From Deinococcus aquatilis DSM 23025 (GTDB taxonomy: Bacteria > Deinococcota > Deinococci > Deinococcales > Deinococcaceae), in the NCBI RefSeq assembly GCF_000378445.1, contig NZ_KB899699.1:62001-126000 (forward strand): a DNA stretch of 64,000 nt, given 5' to 3'. Positions within the stretch are counted from its first letter, which is position 1, and the number at the start of each line of letters is the position of its first letter. Below the pieces are notes generated by a model. That model saw only the letters and a list, made by a program, of their open reading frames with translations, did no database searches and was not told the DNA's origin. Made by a program: the position numbers and the translations under genes. Shown one piece after another: positions 1-10,434 of this stretch.

Positions 1-70
1 CGCCGAACGGCAGGGGCGACCAAAAAAGAGAGGCAGGGCACATGGCCCCGCCCCGGATGGACGCTGAAAT

Positions 71-541
71 TCAGTCGTATTCGACGCTCAGTACCTCGAA
101 TTGCATGGTGCCTTTGGGCAGTTGCACCATCACCGAATCGCCCGTGTGCTTTCCGGCGAGGGCCACACCGATGGGGCTGGCGTCGCTGATTCTGCCGTTC
201 AGCACGTCGACTTCGTAGGTGCCGACCAGCTCGAACTTGCGCTGCACGCCTTTGGCGTCCTTGACCAGCACCTTGGCCCCCAGCCCGATGCCGCCGCTGG
301 CATCTTCGGCCACGATCAGGGCACGTTCCAGCTGATGCTCGATCTCCACGATGCGCCCTTCGTTTTCGCTTTGCTGCATCCGGGCTTCGTCATAGGCGGC
401 ACTTTCTCGGAGGTCGCCGTCGGCCAGTGCCGACCCCATGTATTCACTGATCTGTTCCCGGCGCGTGGTTTTGAGGTGTTGGAGCGTTTCTTGCAGCTTG
501 TCGTAGCCGCGCCTGGTCATGGTGATGCGTTCCTTGGTCAT
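71..541 (-). CDS. greA: Transcription elongation factor GreA
   Basis: GreA/GreB-family factor that enters the RNA polymerase secondary channel and stimulates transcript cleavage in backtracked complexes. The 156-residue length is normal for the family. Residues 1 to about 75 form the antiparallel coiled coil; its tip carries GDLRESAAY (about 42-50) with the conserved acidic pair D43 and E46 used for catalysis. The globular C-terminal domain follows. The ATG at 541 is preceded by TATACT (550-555, minus strand) with 8 bases between, so the mRNA is probably leaderless. pilT lies 116 bp upstream on the same strand, but greA has its own promoter. Confidence 0.95.
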   Translation of the reverse strand: MTKERITMTRRGYDKLQETLQHLKTTRREQISEYMGSALADGDLRESAAYDEARMQQSENEGRIVEIEHQLERALIVAEDASGGIGLGAKVLVKDAKGVQRKFELVGTYEVDVLNGRISDASPIGVALAGKHTGDSVMVQLPKGTMQFEVLSVEYD

Positions 542-657
542 AACACCAGAGTATAGAGCGCGGGCGCGTGAGTGGGGAGCGGAGTGTAGTTCAGGGTAGA
601 GATTGAGCGGCGGCCATGCTTTTTCTGCTGTCTACACCTACCTCCCACCCACTGAGT

Positions 658-3067
<2,410 letters not shown>

Positions 3068-3073
3068 AGAAAC

Positions 3074-3079
3074 AGCATA
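3074..3079 (-). promoter_or_regulatory. Leaderless -10 element of the membrane protein-panC-pilT operon
   Basis: TATGCT on the minus strand, 6 bases before ATG 3067. It fixes the start of the membrane protein at 3067 and implies a leaderless three-gene mRNA. No convincing -35 box is seen. Confidence 0.65.
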
Positions 3080-3139
3080 AACCGTGCAGGGCAGGGAAGA
3101 AATACCTGAGAAGATCATGAGCGTGGTAAACTCACTTGG

Positions 3140-3967
3140 ATGATTAAAAACCTTATTGCGTTATCGATTTTCATGGTATTTACGTTTTCAGTGGCGGCGA
3201 CCAAAGAAAATCAGAAGATTACATCCATTGCGGTAGGACAGACTTGGCAAGTTGCTGGTCAATCGCCTTCTGGCTGGATAGCCAAAAGTTTTTCTATAAA
3301 ATCTTTAGAAACAACTAGAGATTTATTCGGAAACACTCTTTATTCACCGAATCAGAATGCTCTACTAAAAAAATCTAGGGAATCATTGATCAGCGGAATC
3401 ATAAAATTTGATGCCCCATCCAAGCTTTTAGAATTCTATTGGATTTCAGAGGATGGTTTAGAGAGTTATGTGTGTGAGACTAAAATTAATCCACAAGTTC
3501 CTGATCAGCGGAAAGGGGAGTTAAGATTATGGGGCAATATTATAGGAAATTGTACAGTAATACAGGACACCAAAGCCATTTCTGCTCCTTCTGTTTTGCC
3601 TCCGAATCCTATTAATGATCCTGCTCCTTTAAAGCTTGGTCAAACATGGAGTATCAGATCAGAGAGTGTAAAATATTCAGATGCAAATGTGCAAATTAAA
3701 ATTGAGCGGATCGTGAATCCAACTCCCGGCAATTTTACTAATGCAGACAGTCAAGCATATTTGAGTGCATTAACGGGCGAAGGACCTCCCTTTCTTCTGC
3801 TGGGCAAAGGGAATAGAAACTTCACAGTCACATGGACTGCCAAAGGGGGCTTGTATATCTGTGAGGTTCTTGATTTTGACTTTATGTCCAAAAAATGGAA
3901 GGGCAGTCTAATAGGAAGAACAAAGACAGGTGATATTGACACCACCTGCCTCATAGAAATGAAATAA
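3140..3967 (+). CDS. AT-rich secreted protein with two similar halves, function unknown
   Basis: 275 residues beginning with a clear signal peptide (basic MIKN, hydrophobic core to about residue 19, AxA-like end). The mature part looks like an internal duplication: GQTW at 33-36 and again at 167-170, YVCE (110-113) versus YICE (239-242), and a second Cys in NCTV (137-140) versus TCLI (269-272). Each half thus has two Cys, C112/C138 and C241/C270, likely one disulfide per domain. I do not recognise the family. Base composition is strikingly AT-rich with A/T-ending codons, unlike every neighbour, which suggests recent transfer. TAAACT (3127-3132) lies 7 bases before the ATG, so it has a host-like leaderless promoter. 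Confidence 0.8.
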   Translation: MIKNLIALSIFMVFTFSVAATKENQKITSIAVGQTWQVAGQSPSGWIAKSFSIKSLETTRDLFGNTLYSPNQNALLKKSRESLISGIIKFDAPSKLLEFYWISEDGLESYVCETKINPQVPDQRKGELRLWGNIIGNCTVIQDTKAISAPSVLPPNPINDPAPLKLGQTWSIRSESVKYSDANVQIKIERIVNPTPGNFTNADSQAYLSALTGEGPPFLLLGKGNRNFTVTWTAKGGLYICEVLDFDFMSKKWKGSLIGRTKTGDIDTTCLIEMK

Positions 3968-3978
3968 TTTTCTATCTA

Positions 3979-5286
3979 TTACAATCCAAACCGCCCGTAC
4001 ATATGATCTACATGCCGCAGATAGAAGGCCAGATCGAAGGCGGCGTCCAGTTCGGCGTCGCTGAGGGGGTTGGCGGCGTCGGCTTTCAGCAGGTCGCGCA
4101 GGCCCTCGCCCGTTTCCCAACTGTGCAGGGCGTTGCGCTGAACGAGTTCGTAGGCGGCTTCCCGGCTCATGCCTTTTTCGTCGATCAGGGCGTGCAGCAC
4201 GCGCTGGCTGAACACCAGACCGCCGAGGTCGTTCAGGTTTTTCAGCATCCGCTCAGGGAACACCACCAGATCACGCAGCACCCCGGTCAGGCGGCGGGCG
4301 GCGTAGCTCGCGGCGGCGGTGGCATCGGGCAGGATCACGCGCTCGGCGCTGGAGTGGCTGATGTCGCGCTCGTGCCACAGGGCCACATTTTCCAGCCCGG
4401 TAGTCAGGAAGCCGCGCAGCAGGCGGGCAAATCCGGTCACGTTTTCGGTCAGGATCGGGTTTTTCTTGTGCGGCATGGAGCTGCTGCCGGTCTGCCCCTT
4501 GCCGAACGGCTCCATCGCCTCGCGAACCTCGCTGCGTTGCAGGTGGCGAATTTCGACGGCGATCCGTTCCAGGGTGGTGCCAAAAATCGCCAGTGCCGAC
4601 AACACTTCGGCGTGGCGGTCACGGGCCAGCGTCTGATTGGTGATGGGCGCAGCCGTCCAGCCCCACGCGGCAGCCACCGCTTCCTCAATTTCGGGGCTGA
4701 CATGCGCGTAGGTGCCCACGCTGCCCGAGAGCATCACCACGCGCACCCGTTCGCGGGCAGCGGTCAGGCGCTCGGCGTCGCGGTCAAGGGTCGCCATCCA
4801 GTTCAGAAACTTGAGGCCGAAGGTCATCGGCTCAGCGTGGATGCCGTGCGTGCGGCCCACCGTGGGCGTGTACTTGTAGGCCACCGCCTGCACCCGGCAC
4901 ACCTCGCGCAATTTGGCAGCGTCGGCCAGAATCACGGTCAGGGCTTCATCCAGCAGCAGGTTCTGAGCGGTGTCCACCACATCCGTACTCGTCAGGCCGT
5001 GATGAATAAAGCGGGCTTCCTCGCCGTAACGCTCGGTCAGTGCCCGCGTAAAAGCCACGATGTCGTGACGGGTCACGGCCTCGATTTCGGCCACCCGCTC
5101 CGCGAAGGCTTCGTCCAGCGGGTCGGCGGCGGCGCGGGCCGTCAGCACCTCAAAAGCGTCGGTGGGAATCTCGCCGTGTGCGGCCTGCGCCTGCATCGCG
5201 GCCAGCTCCACGCGCAGCCACGCCCGGTATTTGCTGGCCTCGCTCCACAGGGCCTTCATTTCGGGGGTCAGGTAGCGGTCAATCAT
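3979..5286 (-). CDS. purB: Adenylosuccinate lyase
   Basis: Fumarase/aspartase-superfamily enzyme acting twice in purine synthesis: SAICAR to AICAR and adenylosuccinate to AMP, each releasing fumarate. The family signature GSSSMPHKKNP is present, with THGIHAEPMTFGLK and the HHGLTSTDVVDT stretch earlier. The 435-residue length is typical. The frame stays open upstream to 5472, but ATG 5286 (MIDRYLTPEM) gives the standard PurB N-terminus. The upstream spacer holds a large inverted heptamer repeat; the lipoprotein gene farther upstream is on the same strand. Confidence 0.96.
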   Translation of the reverse strand: MIDRYLTPEMKALWSEASKYRAWLRVELAAMQAQAAHGEIPTDAFEVLTARAAADPLDEAFAERVAEIEAVTRHDIVAFTRALTERYGEEARFIHHGLTSTDVVDTAQNLLLDEALTVILADAAKLREVCRVQAVAYKYTPTVGRTHGIHAEPMTFGLKFLNWMATLDRDAERLTAARERVRVVMLSGSVGTYAHVSPEIEEAVAAAWGWTAAPITNQTLARDRHAEVLSALAIFGTTLERIAVEIRHLQRSEVREAMEPFGKGQTGSSSMPHKKNPILTENVTGFARLLRGFLTTGLENVALWHERDISHSSAERVILPDATAAASYAARRLTGVLRDLVVFPERMLKNLNDLGGLVFSQRVLHALIDEKGMSREAAYELVQRNALHSWETGEGLRDLLKADAANPLSDAELDAAFDLAFYLRHVDHMYGRFGL

Positions 5287-5318
5287 TGGGCAATCACGGG
5301 GGCAGCGTAGCAAGAACG

Positions 5319-5483
5319 GTGAGTGGTCAGTGGTGAGTGGGGAAAGACAGGGTGGGCTAGGGTGGTGGCGTCCGAAGCTCCCGCTTTGGCCTGCCTTTCT
5401 CCAGTCTCTGGCACATCCCAACAACCAAAAACCTCTTTCCACCTTGCGCCCTTCCCATGCACTACTCACCACTGACCACTCAC
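5319..5483. repeat. Inverted pair of degenerate heptamer repeats
   Basis: GTGAGTGGTCAGTGGTGAGT (5319-5338) is exactly complementary to 5464-5483, a perfect 20-bp stem around a 125-base loop. Each arm is itself a run of 7-bp units (GTGAGTG, GTCAGTG, GTGAGTG). Inside the loop, CCGAAGC/GCTTTGG and other partial complements suggest further folding. The right arm overlaps the stop codon of the lipoprotein gene, and the element fills most of the spacer before purB. Confidence 0.8.
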
Positions 5484-6103
5484 TGAATTCCCACCCACAG
5501 CACCCGCGCCCCCGCCACCGCGTCCTGCGGCAGATAGATTCCCCAGGCGTTGCGCGGCACCACGTCCGGCAGCCCCAGCGCGTGTTGCAGCGCGTTCTGA
5601 TAGGTCGAGCAGTCGTAGTCCGGCCCCATGCCGCCCACGCTGTAGGGTGCGCGGTTCAGGCGGTTGGCCTCGGCCCTCAGCGCGGGCAGCATCTCCGGCC
5701 TGACGCCCGCGTCTAGCACGATCACGGCGGCGCGGCGGTTCAGGCTAGACGCGGGCACGGTCTGAACGCCGCCTGCAAACAGGTTGGGCGATTCGGTCAG
5801 CAGGCCAGCCGAAAGCTTGCGTGTGATGTGGCTGCACAGTCCCCAGGACAGCGCCCCGCGTGGCCCCGCCTGACAGGCCACGATCACGCTGCCGTCTGGG
5901 GCACGTTCCACGGCTTCGGAAATGCTCAGCAGGCGGTCTGCGGGCACGAGTTGTGTCAGCAGCAGCGCCGCCGCGTCGATCTGCGTGCCCGCCGCTCCTG
6001 CGCGAAATTGCAGGGTAGAGACATTCTGCACTGGGGTACAGCCCGTCAGGGCCGCTCCTGCCAGAGCCAGCCAAAAGATTCGGGAACGTTTCATCCTTAT
6101 CAT
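5480..6103 (-). CDS. Lipoprotein, possible permuted papain-fold (YiiX-like) protein
   Basis: 207 residues with a basic start, a hydrophobic stretch and lipobox LTGC (Cys at about 22), so it is exported and lipidated. The C-terminal part has GPDYDCSTYQNALQHALG, resembling the catalytic Cys region of permuted NlpC/papain-like proteins; I could not confirm the His partner, so enzymatic activity is only a suggestion. The start could also be the ATG at 6094. It is divergent from the inositol monophosphatase gene with 22 bp between the starts. Confidence 0.65.
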   Translation of the reverse strand: MIRMKRSRIFWLALAGAALTGCTPVQNVSTLQFRAGAAGTQIDAAALLLTQLVPADRLLSISEAVERAPDGSVIVACQAGPRGALSWGLCSHITRKLSAGLLTESPNLFAGGVQTVPASSLNRRAAVIVLDAGVRPEMLPALRAEANRLNRAPYSVGGMGPDYDCSTYQNALQHALGLPDVVPRNAWGIYLPQDAVAGARVLWVGIQ

Positions 6104-6113
6104 TCTGAGCCTC

Positions 6114-6119
6114 TAGACT
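6114..6119 (+). promoter_or_regulatory. Leaderless -10 element that fixes a GTG start
   Basis: TAGACT ending 6 bases before GTG 6126. The spacing matches the other leaderless promoters here and supports GTG 6126 over ATG 6144 as the start of the inositol monophosphatase. Confidence 0.65.
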
Positions 6120-6125
6120 CAAGGC

Positions 6126-6953
6126 GTGACTGCATTCGCTTCCATGCCTACCGACCTTGCTCCCTTTCTGGCTGTTGCTGTGGCGGCGGCGCGGGCAGCC
6201 GGGGCCGTGCATCTGGCGCATCTGGGCACAGCCCGAATCGTGCACACCAAAACCACCTACGCCGATCTGGTGACAGAAGTGGACGGCGAGGCCGAACGGG
6301 TCATCCGTGCCGTGATTGCCGGGACCTACCCCGATCATGCCGTGCTGGGCGAGGAAGAAGGTCTGGGCGACGTGGTGGCCGAGTCCGATTTTCATGAATC
6401 AGATTTCCGCTGGGTGGTCGATCCGCTCGACGGAACTGTGAATTATGCCCACGGCTACCCGGTCTTTTGTGCGTCGGTGGCGCTGGAATGGCGCGGTGAG
6501 GCCGTAGCGGGCGCGGTCTTCGATCCCACCCGCGACGAACTGTTTACGGCCACGCTCGGCGGCGGCGCTTTTCTGAACGGCCAGCCTCTCGCCGTCAGCG
6601 CGACCCCCACCCTGACCACTCCCGCCCTCGTTGCCACCGGATTTCCCTACGACAACAGCGGCGAGCGCAATCTGGCCCTGGTGGCCCGCCTCCTGCGGCT
6701 GGGCGTGCCTGTGCGGCGGCCCGGAGCGGCAGCCCTCGACCTGTGCAACGTGGCCTGCGGGCGCATGGATGCCTACTGGGAAATCGGCGTCAAGCGCTGG
6801 GATGTGGCCGCCGGAAGCCTGATCTTGCAGGAGGCAGGCGGCCAGGTGACCGACGCGGCTGGAGTGCGCACGCCATACGGAGAAATGATCGTCTCCACCA
6901 ACCGCCTTCTTCACGCCGAACTCCTGGAACTCGTACAGGAAGGCGGGCGCTGA
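6126..6953 (+). CDS. Inositol monophosphatase family protein
   Basis: Mg2+-dependent phosphatase of the IMPase/SuhB/FBPase superfamily, 275 residues. Metal-site motifs are complete: GEEEG (about 78-82), WVVDPLDGTVNY (about 97-108) and the distal WDVAAGSLILQEAGG (about 226-240). The substrate could be inositol phosphate, PAP or a sugar phosphate; sequence alone does not decide. GTG 6126 is chosen because TAGACT ends 6 bases upstream. The stop is followed immediately by the GTG of a tiny membrane protein gene, which is probably cotranscribed. Confidence 0.92.
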   Translation: MTAFASMPTDLAPFLAVAVAAARAAGAVHLAHLGTARIVHTKTTYADLVTEVDGEAERVIRAVIAGTYPDHAVLGEEEGLGDVVAESDFHESDFRWVVDPLDGTVNYAHGYPVFCASVALEWRGEAVAGAVFDPTRDELFTATLGGGAFLNGQPLAVSATPTLTTPALVATGFPYDNSGERNLALVARLLRLGVPVRRPGAAALDLCNVACGRMDAYWEIGVKRWDVAAGSLILQEAGGQVTDAAGVRTPYGEMIVSTNRLLHAELLELVQEGGR

Positions 6954-7130
6954 GTGCTTTCCGGCCTGCTGCTGGTCATGCTGGTCAGCCTGAATCTGGG
7001 CGGCCTGTTCAGCATCATCATGCAGTTCGGACGCGGCGAACTCTGGGCGGCGCTGGGGTCGGTGGTCTTTGTGGTGGGGCTGGATGCGCTGGGCTTCTGG
7101 ATCTTGCGAGAGTTGCGCGAAAATGGGTAG
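6954..7130 (+). CDS. 58-residue membrane protein
   Basis: A short frame starting at GTG directly after the TGA of the monophosphatase gene (TGAGTG) and ending at TAG 7128-7130. The product begins VLSGLLLVMLVSLNLGGLF, a hydrophobic segment; a short polar linker with Arg and Glu follows; then comes a second segment (about 31-51) and a charged tail (LRELRENG). Two predicted membrane helices and the abutting position support a real gene. Function unknown. Confidence 0.6.
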   Translation: MLSGLLLVMLVSLNLGGLFSIIMQFGRGELWAALGSVVFVVGLDALGFWILRELRENG

Positions 7131-7492
7131 GGGCGGTGTGGGTGGGGAAGGGCAAATTCGCCCCTCTTCCGCAAGGGTCAAGGGGAAAAGCAACCCCAAT
7201 GCCACCCCGAATCGTCCCCGCCTAAGTGCGTGTGAGGCCGTCGTCCATGCCGTGGGCAGGCCAATTCCAGCTCAGAATGAACGGGCGATTCAGCTTCAGA
7301 TGAACGACCCAGCCGAACCGAAACACAACAAGATCAATCCTTCCCAGTGCAACGACCACTCCCGTGACCCCTTTGGCGGCTGGGGGAAACCGTGGGAGCA
7401 ATTCACCAAAACGCCAGACAACATTTTTCAACTCCTCCCAGATCGTGCCATTGCATCCCACCTCGGGCCTCACACCGCGCCACACTGACCCC
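7131..7492. other. Spacer without a supported gene
   Basis: About 360 bp between the 58-residue ORF and the deacetylase. It starts with G-rich sequence loosely periodic at 7 bp and contains a 100-codon minus-strand frame (7222-7524) that I reject. No terminator with a T-tract and no clear promoter are visible. Confidence 0.5.
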
Positions 7493-8425
7493 GTGACCGC
7501 CCTGCCGCCCGCTCCTGTGCCCACTTTTCCCCACCCCTTCCGCGCCTATACGCCTGCCGCCTACACCTTTCCGCTCCCCGAAGGCCACCGTTTTCCTGCC
7601 TACAAATACGCCGGAGTCCGTGACCGTCTGTCTGGGCTGCTGCCCGTGCTGGACACTCCCAACCTGCGCTGGGCCGATGCTGCCCGCGTCCATGATCCGG
7701 TGTGGCTGAGGCGCTGGCGGCGCGGCGAGGTGACGGCGGCTGAAGAACGCGCCTTTGGGCTGCCGTGGAGTCTGGGTGTGGTGGAACGGGCACGGCGGGC
7801 GGCAGGTGGGTCGTTGGCGGCCCTGCACGACGCGCTGCAGGTGGGGTGGGGCGCGAACCTCGCGGGCGGCACACACCACGCTTTTGCCGCCAGTGCCGAG
7901 GGCTTTTGCCTGGTCAACGACGCCGCCATCCTGACCCGGATCGCGCTGGATGAGGGGCTGGCGCGGCGCGTGGCGATTCTTGATCTGGACGTGCATCAGG
8001 GCAACGGCACGGCGGCGCTGCTGGGGGCCGAAGTGCGGGCCTTTACCCTCAGCATCCACGGTGAGCGCAATTACCCCTTTCGCAAGGAGCGCAGCAGCCT
8101 GGATCTGGGCCTCCCCGATGGCGTTACAGACTCCGAATACCTGACCGTTCTGCGGGAATCGGCGCTGCCTGCTCTGGAAGCCTTCCGGCCCGACCTGCTG
8201 CTGTATCTGGCCGGGGCCGATGTGCTGGCCGGAGACCGCTTCGGGCGCTTTGCCCTGACCTTGGACGGGGTATACGAGCGCAACCACGTTGTCCTCGCCT
8301 GGGCACGGGCAGTGGGCATCCCAGTCGTGACCCTGATGGCAGGCGGCTACAACCGCGACCACGCACTGACCGTCGAGGCACATAGCAGTGTTGTTCTGGC
8401 TGGACTGGACGTTTTTGCTGACTGA
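7493..8425 (+). CDS. Histone deacetylase family (AcuC/HDAC11-like) protein
   Basis: Zn2+-dependent amidohydrolase of the arginase/deacetylase fold. In order: THHAFA with the tandem His, FCLVNDAAI, the metal motif [28 protein letters not shown], the second metal Asp in [11 protein letters not shown], and GGYNRD with the catalytic Tyr. The pattern is of class IV/bacterial type. In bacteria these act on acetylated proteins (as AcuC on acetyl-CoA synthetase), polyamines or unknown amides. GTG 7493 begins right before the conserved part and gives 310 residues; the frame is open further upstream but that part is proline-rich and unlike the family. Confidence 0.88.
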   Translation: MTALPPAPVPTFPHPFRAYTPAAYTFPLPEGHRFPAYKYAGVRDRLSGLLPVLDTPNLRWADAARVHDPVWLRRWRRGEVTAAEERAFGLPWSLGVVERARRAAGGSLAALHDALQVGWGANLAGGTHHAFAASAEGFCLVNDAAILTRIALDEGLARRVAILDLDVHQGNGTAALLGAEVRAFTLSIHGERNYPFRKERSSLDLGLPDGVTDSEYLTVLRESALPALEAFRPDLLLYLAGADVLAGDRFGRFALTLDGVYERNHVVLAWARAVGIPVVTLMAGGYNRDHALTVEAHSSVVLAGLDVFAD

Positions 8426-8476
8426 AACGATTTTCTTGGGGTAATCGTCCTTACGAGTCTGTTCACCCCCCATCAG

Positions 8477-10012
8477 GTGTCTGAAGATGCTGAAAACATC
8501 TCAATGTGGAGCTATGAAGTTGCCTATTCTGTCTGGATGCCGCAACCTCCGTCCCACGCAATTGCTACTGCTGCTGAGCAGGCGTGGGCCAAACGTGAAC
8601 TGAACCCGGTGTGGGCGCGTCAACACGCGCAGGCCGAGCTTTCTTCACCTCTGAAAGAGGTGCTGCTGGCGTACCTGAATTGGCGAACCGGGGCTTACGT
8701 CGCAGCCTTTGCCCAGATCGATGTGGCGCTGGCCGAATTGACGGCACCCAACGTGTGGCGTTCGCGTGCCCTCAATATTCGGGGCGGGCTGCTGATGATG
8801 CGCCTGGATTTCGGTGCGGCGCACGCTCTGTATACCGAACAGTTGGCAGTGGCACACCTCTGCGGCGATCAACTGGAGCTGGCCCACGCCAAGCACGACC
8901 TGGCACTCTCTCTTCTGGATCTGGACAGCGTGAAGGCCGTGCCCCTGCTTCATGAGGCGCTGGCCCTGTTCGAGCAGTGCAACGCTTCCGAGCAGGCTGG
9001 GGTGGCTCATCTGAATCTGGGCATGGTCTATCAGCGGTGCGGCAACCCCGACGAGGCCGAGCAGCATTACACTCTTGCCGTGCAGCGCGGTCAGGACGGA
9101 TATGACGTGCTGCATATTCTGGCTCTGGCACAACTGGTGGTTCTGCATGTGCAGCGTGGACAGGTCGCGGCGGCTCAGGTGCATTTTGGACAGCTTGAAC
9201 AGCTGCCACAGTCGCAGGATATGGAAGCCGAAGTGGAGCGTGCCCGCGCCAGCGTGCTGCTGACCCAGGAATTGAGCCGCGTGCGCTGGGCAGAGGACCG
9301 GGGCCAGTGGAAAGAATCCGGGCGCGAGCCGCCGGACGTGCTTCAGGCGCTTGATCCTGCAACGCTGGCTCTGGCGATGATTGGGCAGGCCAACGCATGG
9401 CAGGCCCAACGTCTGACGGAACTCGAAGCGTCGCTGGCGCAGGCTGAAGCCCAGCACGCTGAAGCCGAACGCCGGAGCATCACCGACCTTCTGACCGGTC
9501 TGCACAACCGCCAACACCTGATGACCGAGGGAGCGCGGCGTCTGACCGAAGGAACGATCTACGCTCCTGCTCAGGCGGCCATGATCGATGTAGACCGCTT
9601 CAAGCGGGTCAACGATACGCATGGTCACGCCACCGGAGACGCCGTACTGCGTGAAATTGCCCGCCTTCTGACCTCCTATGCCCTGCCGGGTGATCTGGTT
9701 GCCCGTTACGGTGGAGAAGAATTCGTGCTGGTGCGCTCAACAGGTCAGCCGAGCCTGATTCCAAGTCTGGAAGCTTTCCGGTTGGCCGTGCAGGACCACG
9801 CCTGGACGACCCGCCCCGTCACAGTCAGTATCGGTCTGACGGTGGTTCCTGGCGATCCGTTGGACGCGGCTCTGGACCGGGCCGATCAGTTGATGTACGC
9901 CGCCAAACGTGCTGGGGGCAACCGACTGCGCCATGACCTGCCCCGTGACTCATCCCGCAGTGGGTCGCAAACCAATCTGCTGTACGGCCCCGAACGTGAT
10001 TCTGTCTGCTGA
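8477..10012 (+). CDS. TPR-repeat diguanylate cyclase (GGDEF)
   Basis: Predicted cytosolic enzyme making c-di-GMP from two GTP. Residues 1 to about 300 are helical TPR-like repeats (for example GVAHLNLGMVYQRCGNPDEAEQHY), a sensing or partner-binding region. A short coiled coil (EASLAQAEAQHAEAERR) leads into GGDEF beginning SITDLLTGLHNRQ. The active-site motif is GGEEF (412-416), the active form. The inhibitory I-site position reads LPGD instead of RxxD, so product inhibition is probably lost. There is no signal peptide or membrane segment. The start is GTG 8477; ATG 8504 is an alternative. Confidence 0.9.
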   Translation: MSEDAENISMWSYEVAYSVWMPQPPSHAIATAAEQAWAKRELNPVWARQHAQAELSSPLKEVLLAYLNWRTGAYVAAFAQIDVALAELTAPNVWRSRALNIRGGLLMMRLDFGAAHALYTEQLAVAHLCGDQLELAHAKHDLALSLLDLDSVKAVPLLHEALALFEQCNASEQAGVAHLNLGMVYQRCGNPDEAEQHYTLAVQRGQDGYDVLHILALAQLVVLHVQRGQVAAAQVHFGQLEQLPQSQDMEAEVERARASVLLTQELSRVRWAEDRGQWKESGREPPDVLQALDPATLALAMIGQANAWQAQRLTELEASLAQAEAQHAEAERRSITDLLTGLHNRQHLMTEGARRLTEGTIYAPAQAAMIDVDRFKRVNDTHGHATGDAVLREIARLLTSYALPGDLVARYGGEEFVLVRSTGQPSLIPSLEAFRLAVQDHAWTTRPVTVSIGLTVVPGDPLDAALDRADQLMYAAKRAGGNRLRHDLPRDSSRSGSQTNLLYGPERDSVC

Positions 10013-10434
10013 GCGCGGCAGCCACAAAAGCTCTCGCGTCTCTGGCTCTTTCGGATAGAGCAGCCCAGAGCACGGAATCTGTATCTTGAACGTGCAAACG
10101 CTGAAGGTTTTCGGCATATGTTCATTCAACGGAGGCTGATTTGAGTACCGAGAGTCCGTTGACTTGCCGCTTCATTGTGCCAGCCAGCTATGGTTCTAGA
10201 TTGGGAAATATCGGTCAAACAGAAACCACACAGGCAGGGGCCGCATTCACCGCACTGTTTACCCACGGCAGCGGACTTCCAGTGTCTTATCGGCGATGCT
10301 TCAATCTGATTATCTATATTTGTATATAGACCTGACTTCAAGGCCTCCGTGCACTTCTCGTCACGTCAAGTTTCATAAGTTTCCCCGTGTCACAACTATT
10401 CACTCCGGTCCTACCCATGCTCTAAGCTCCGGGC
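10013..10434. other. Spacer without a supported gene
   Basis: About 420 bp with lower GC than the flanks. Frames here are short and of unlikely composition. The only useful signal is TAAGCT at 10423-10428, 6 bases before the ggt ATG (leaderless promoter). No terminator hairpin is evident after the GGDEF gene. Confidence 0.5.

Noticed and set aside
4003..5310. 435-codon plus-strand frame across purB
   Set aside because: Antisense shadow of purB with His/Gln/Gly-rich composition.
7222..7524. 100-codon minus-strand frame before the deacetylase
   Set aside because: No ribosome site or -10 box, overlaps the deacetylase start and has no family-like pattern.
10126..10341. 71-codon minus-strand Cys-containing frame
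   Set aside because: Random-looking product with no conserved motif or expression signal.
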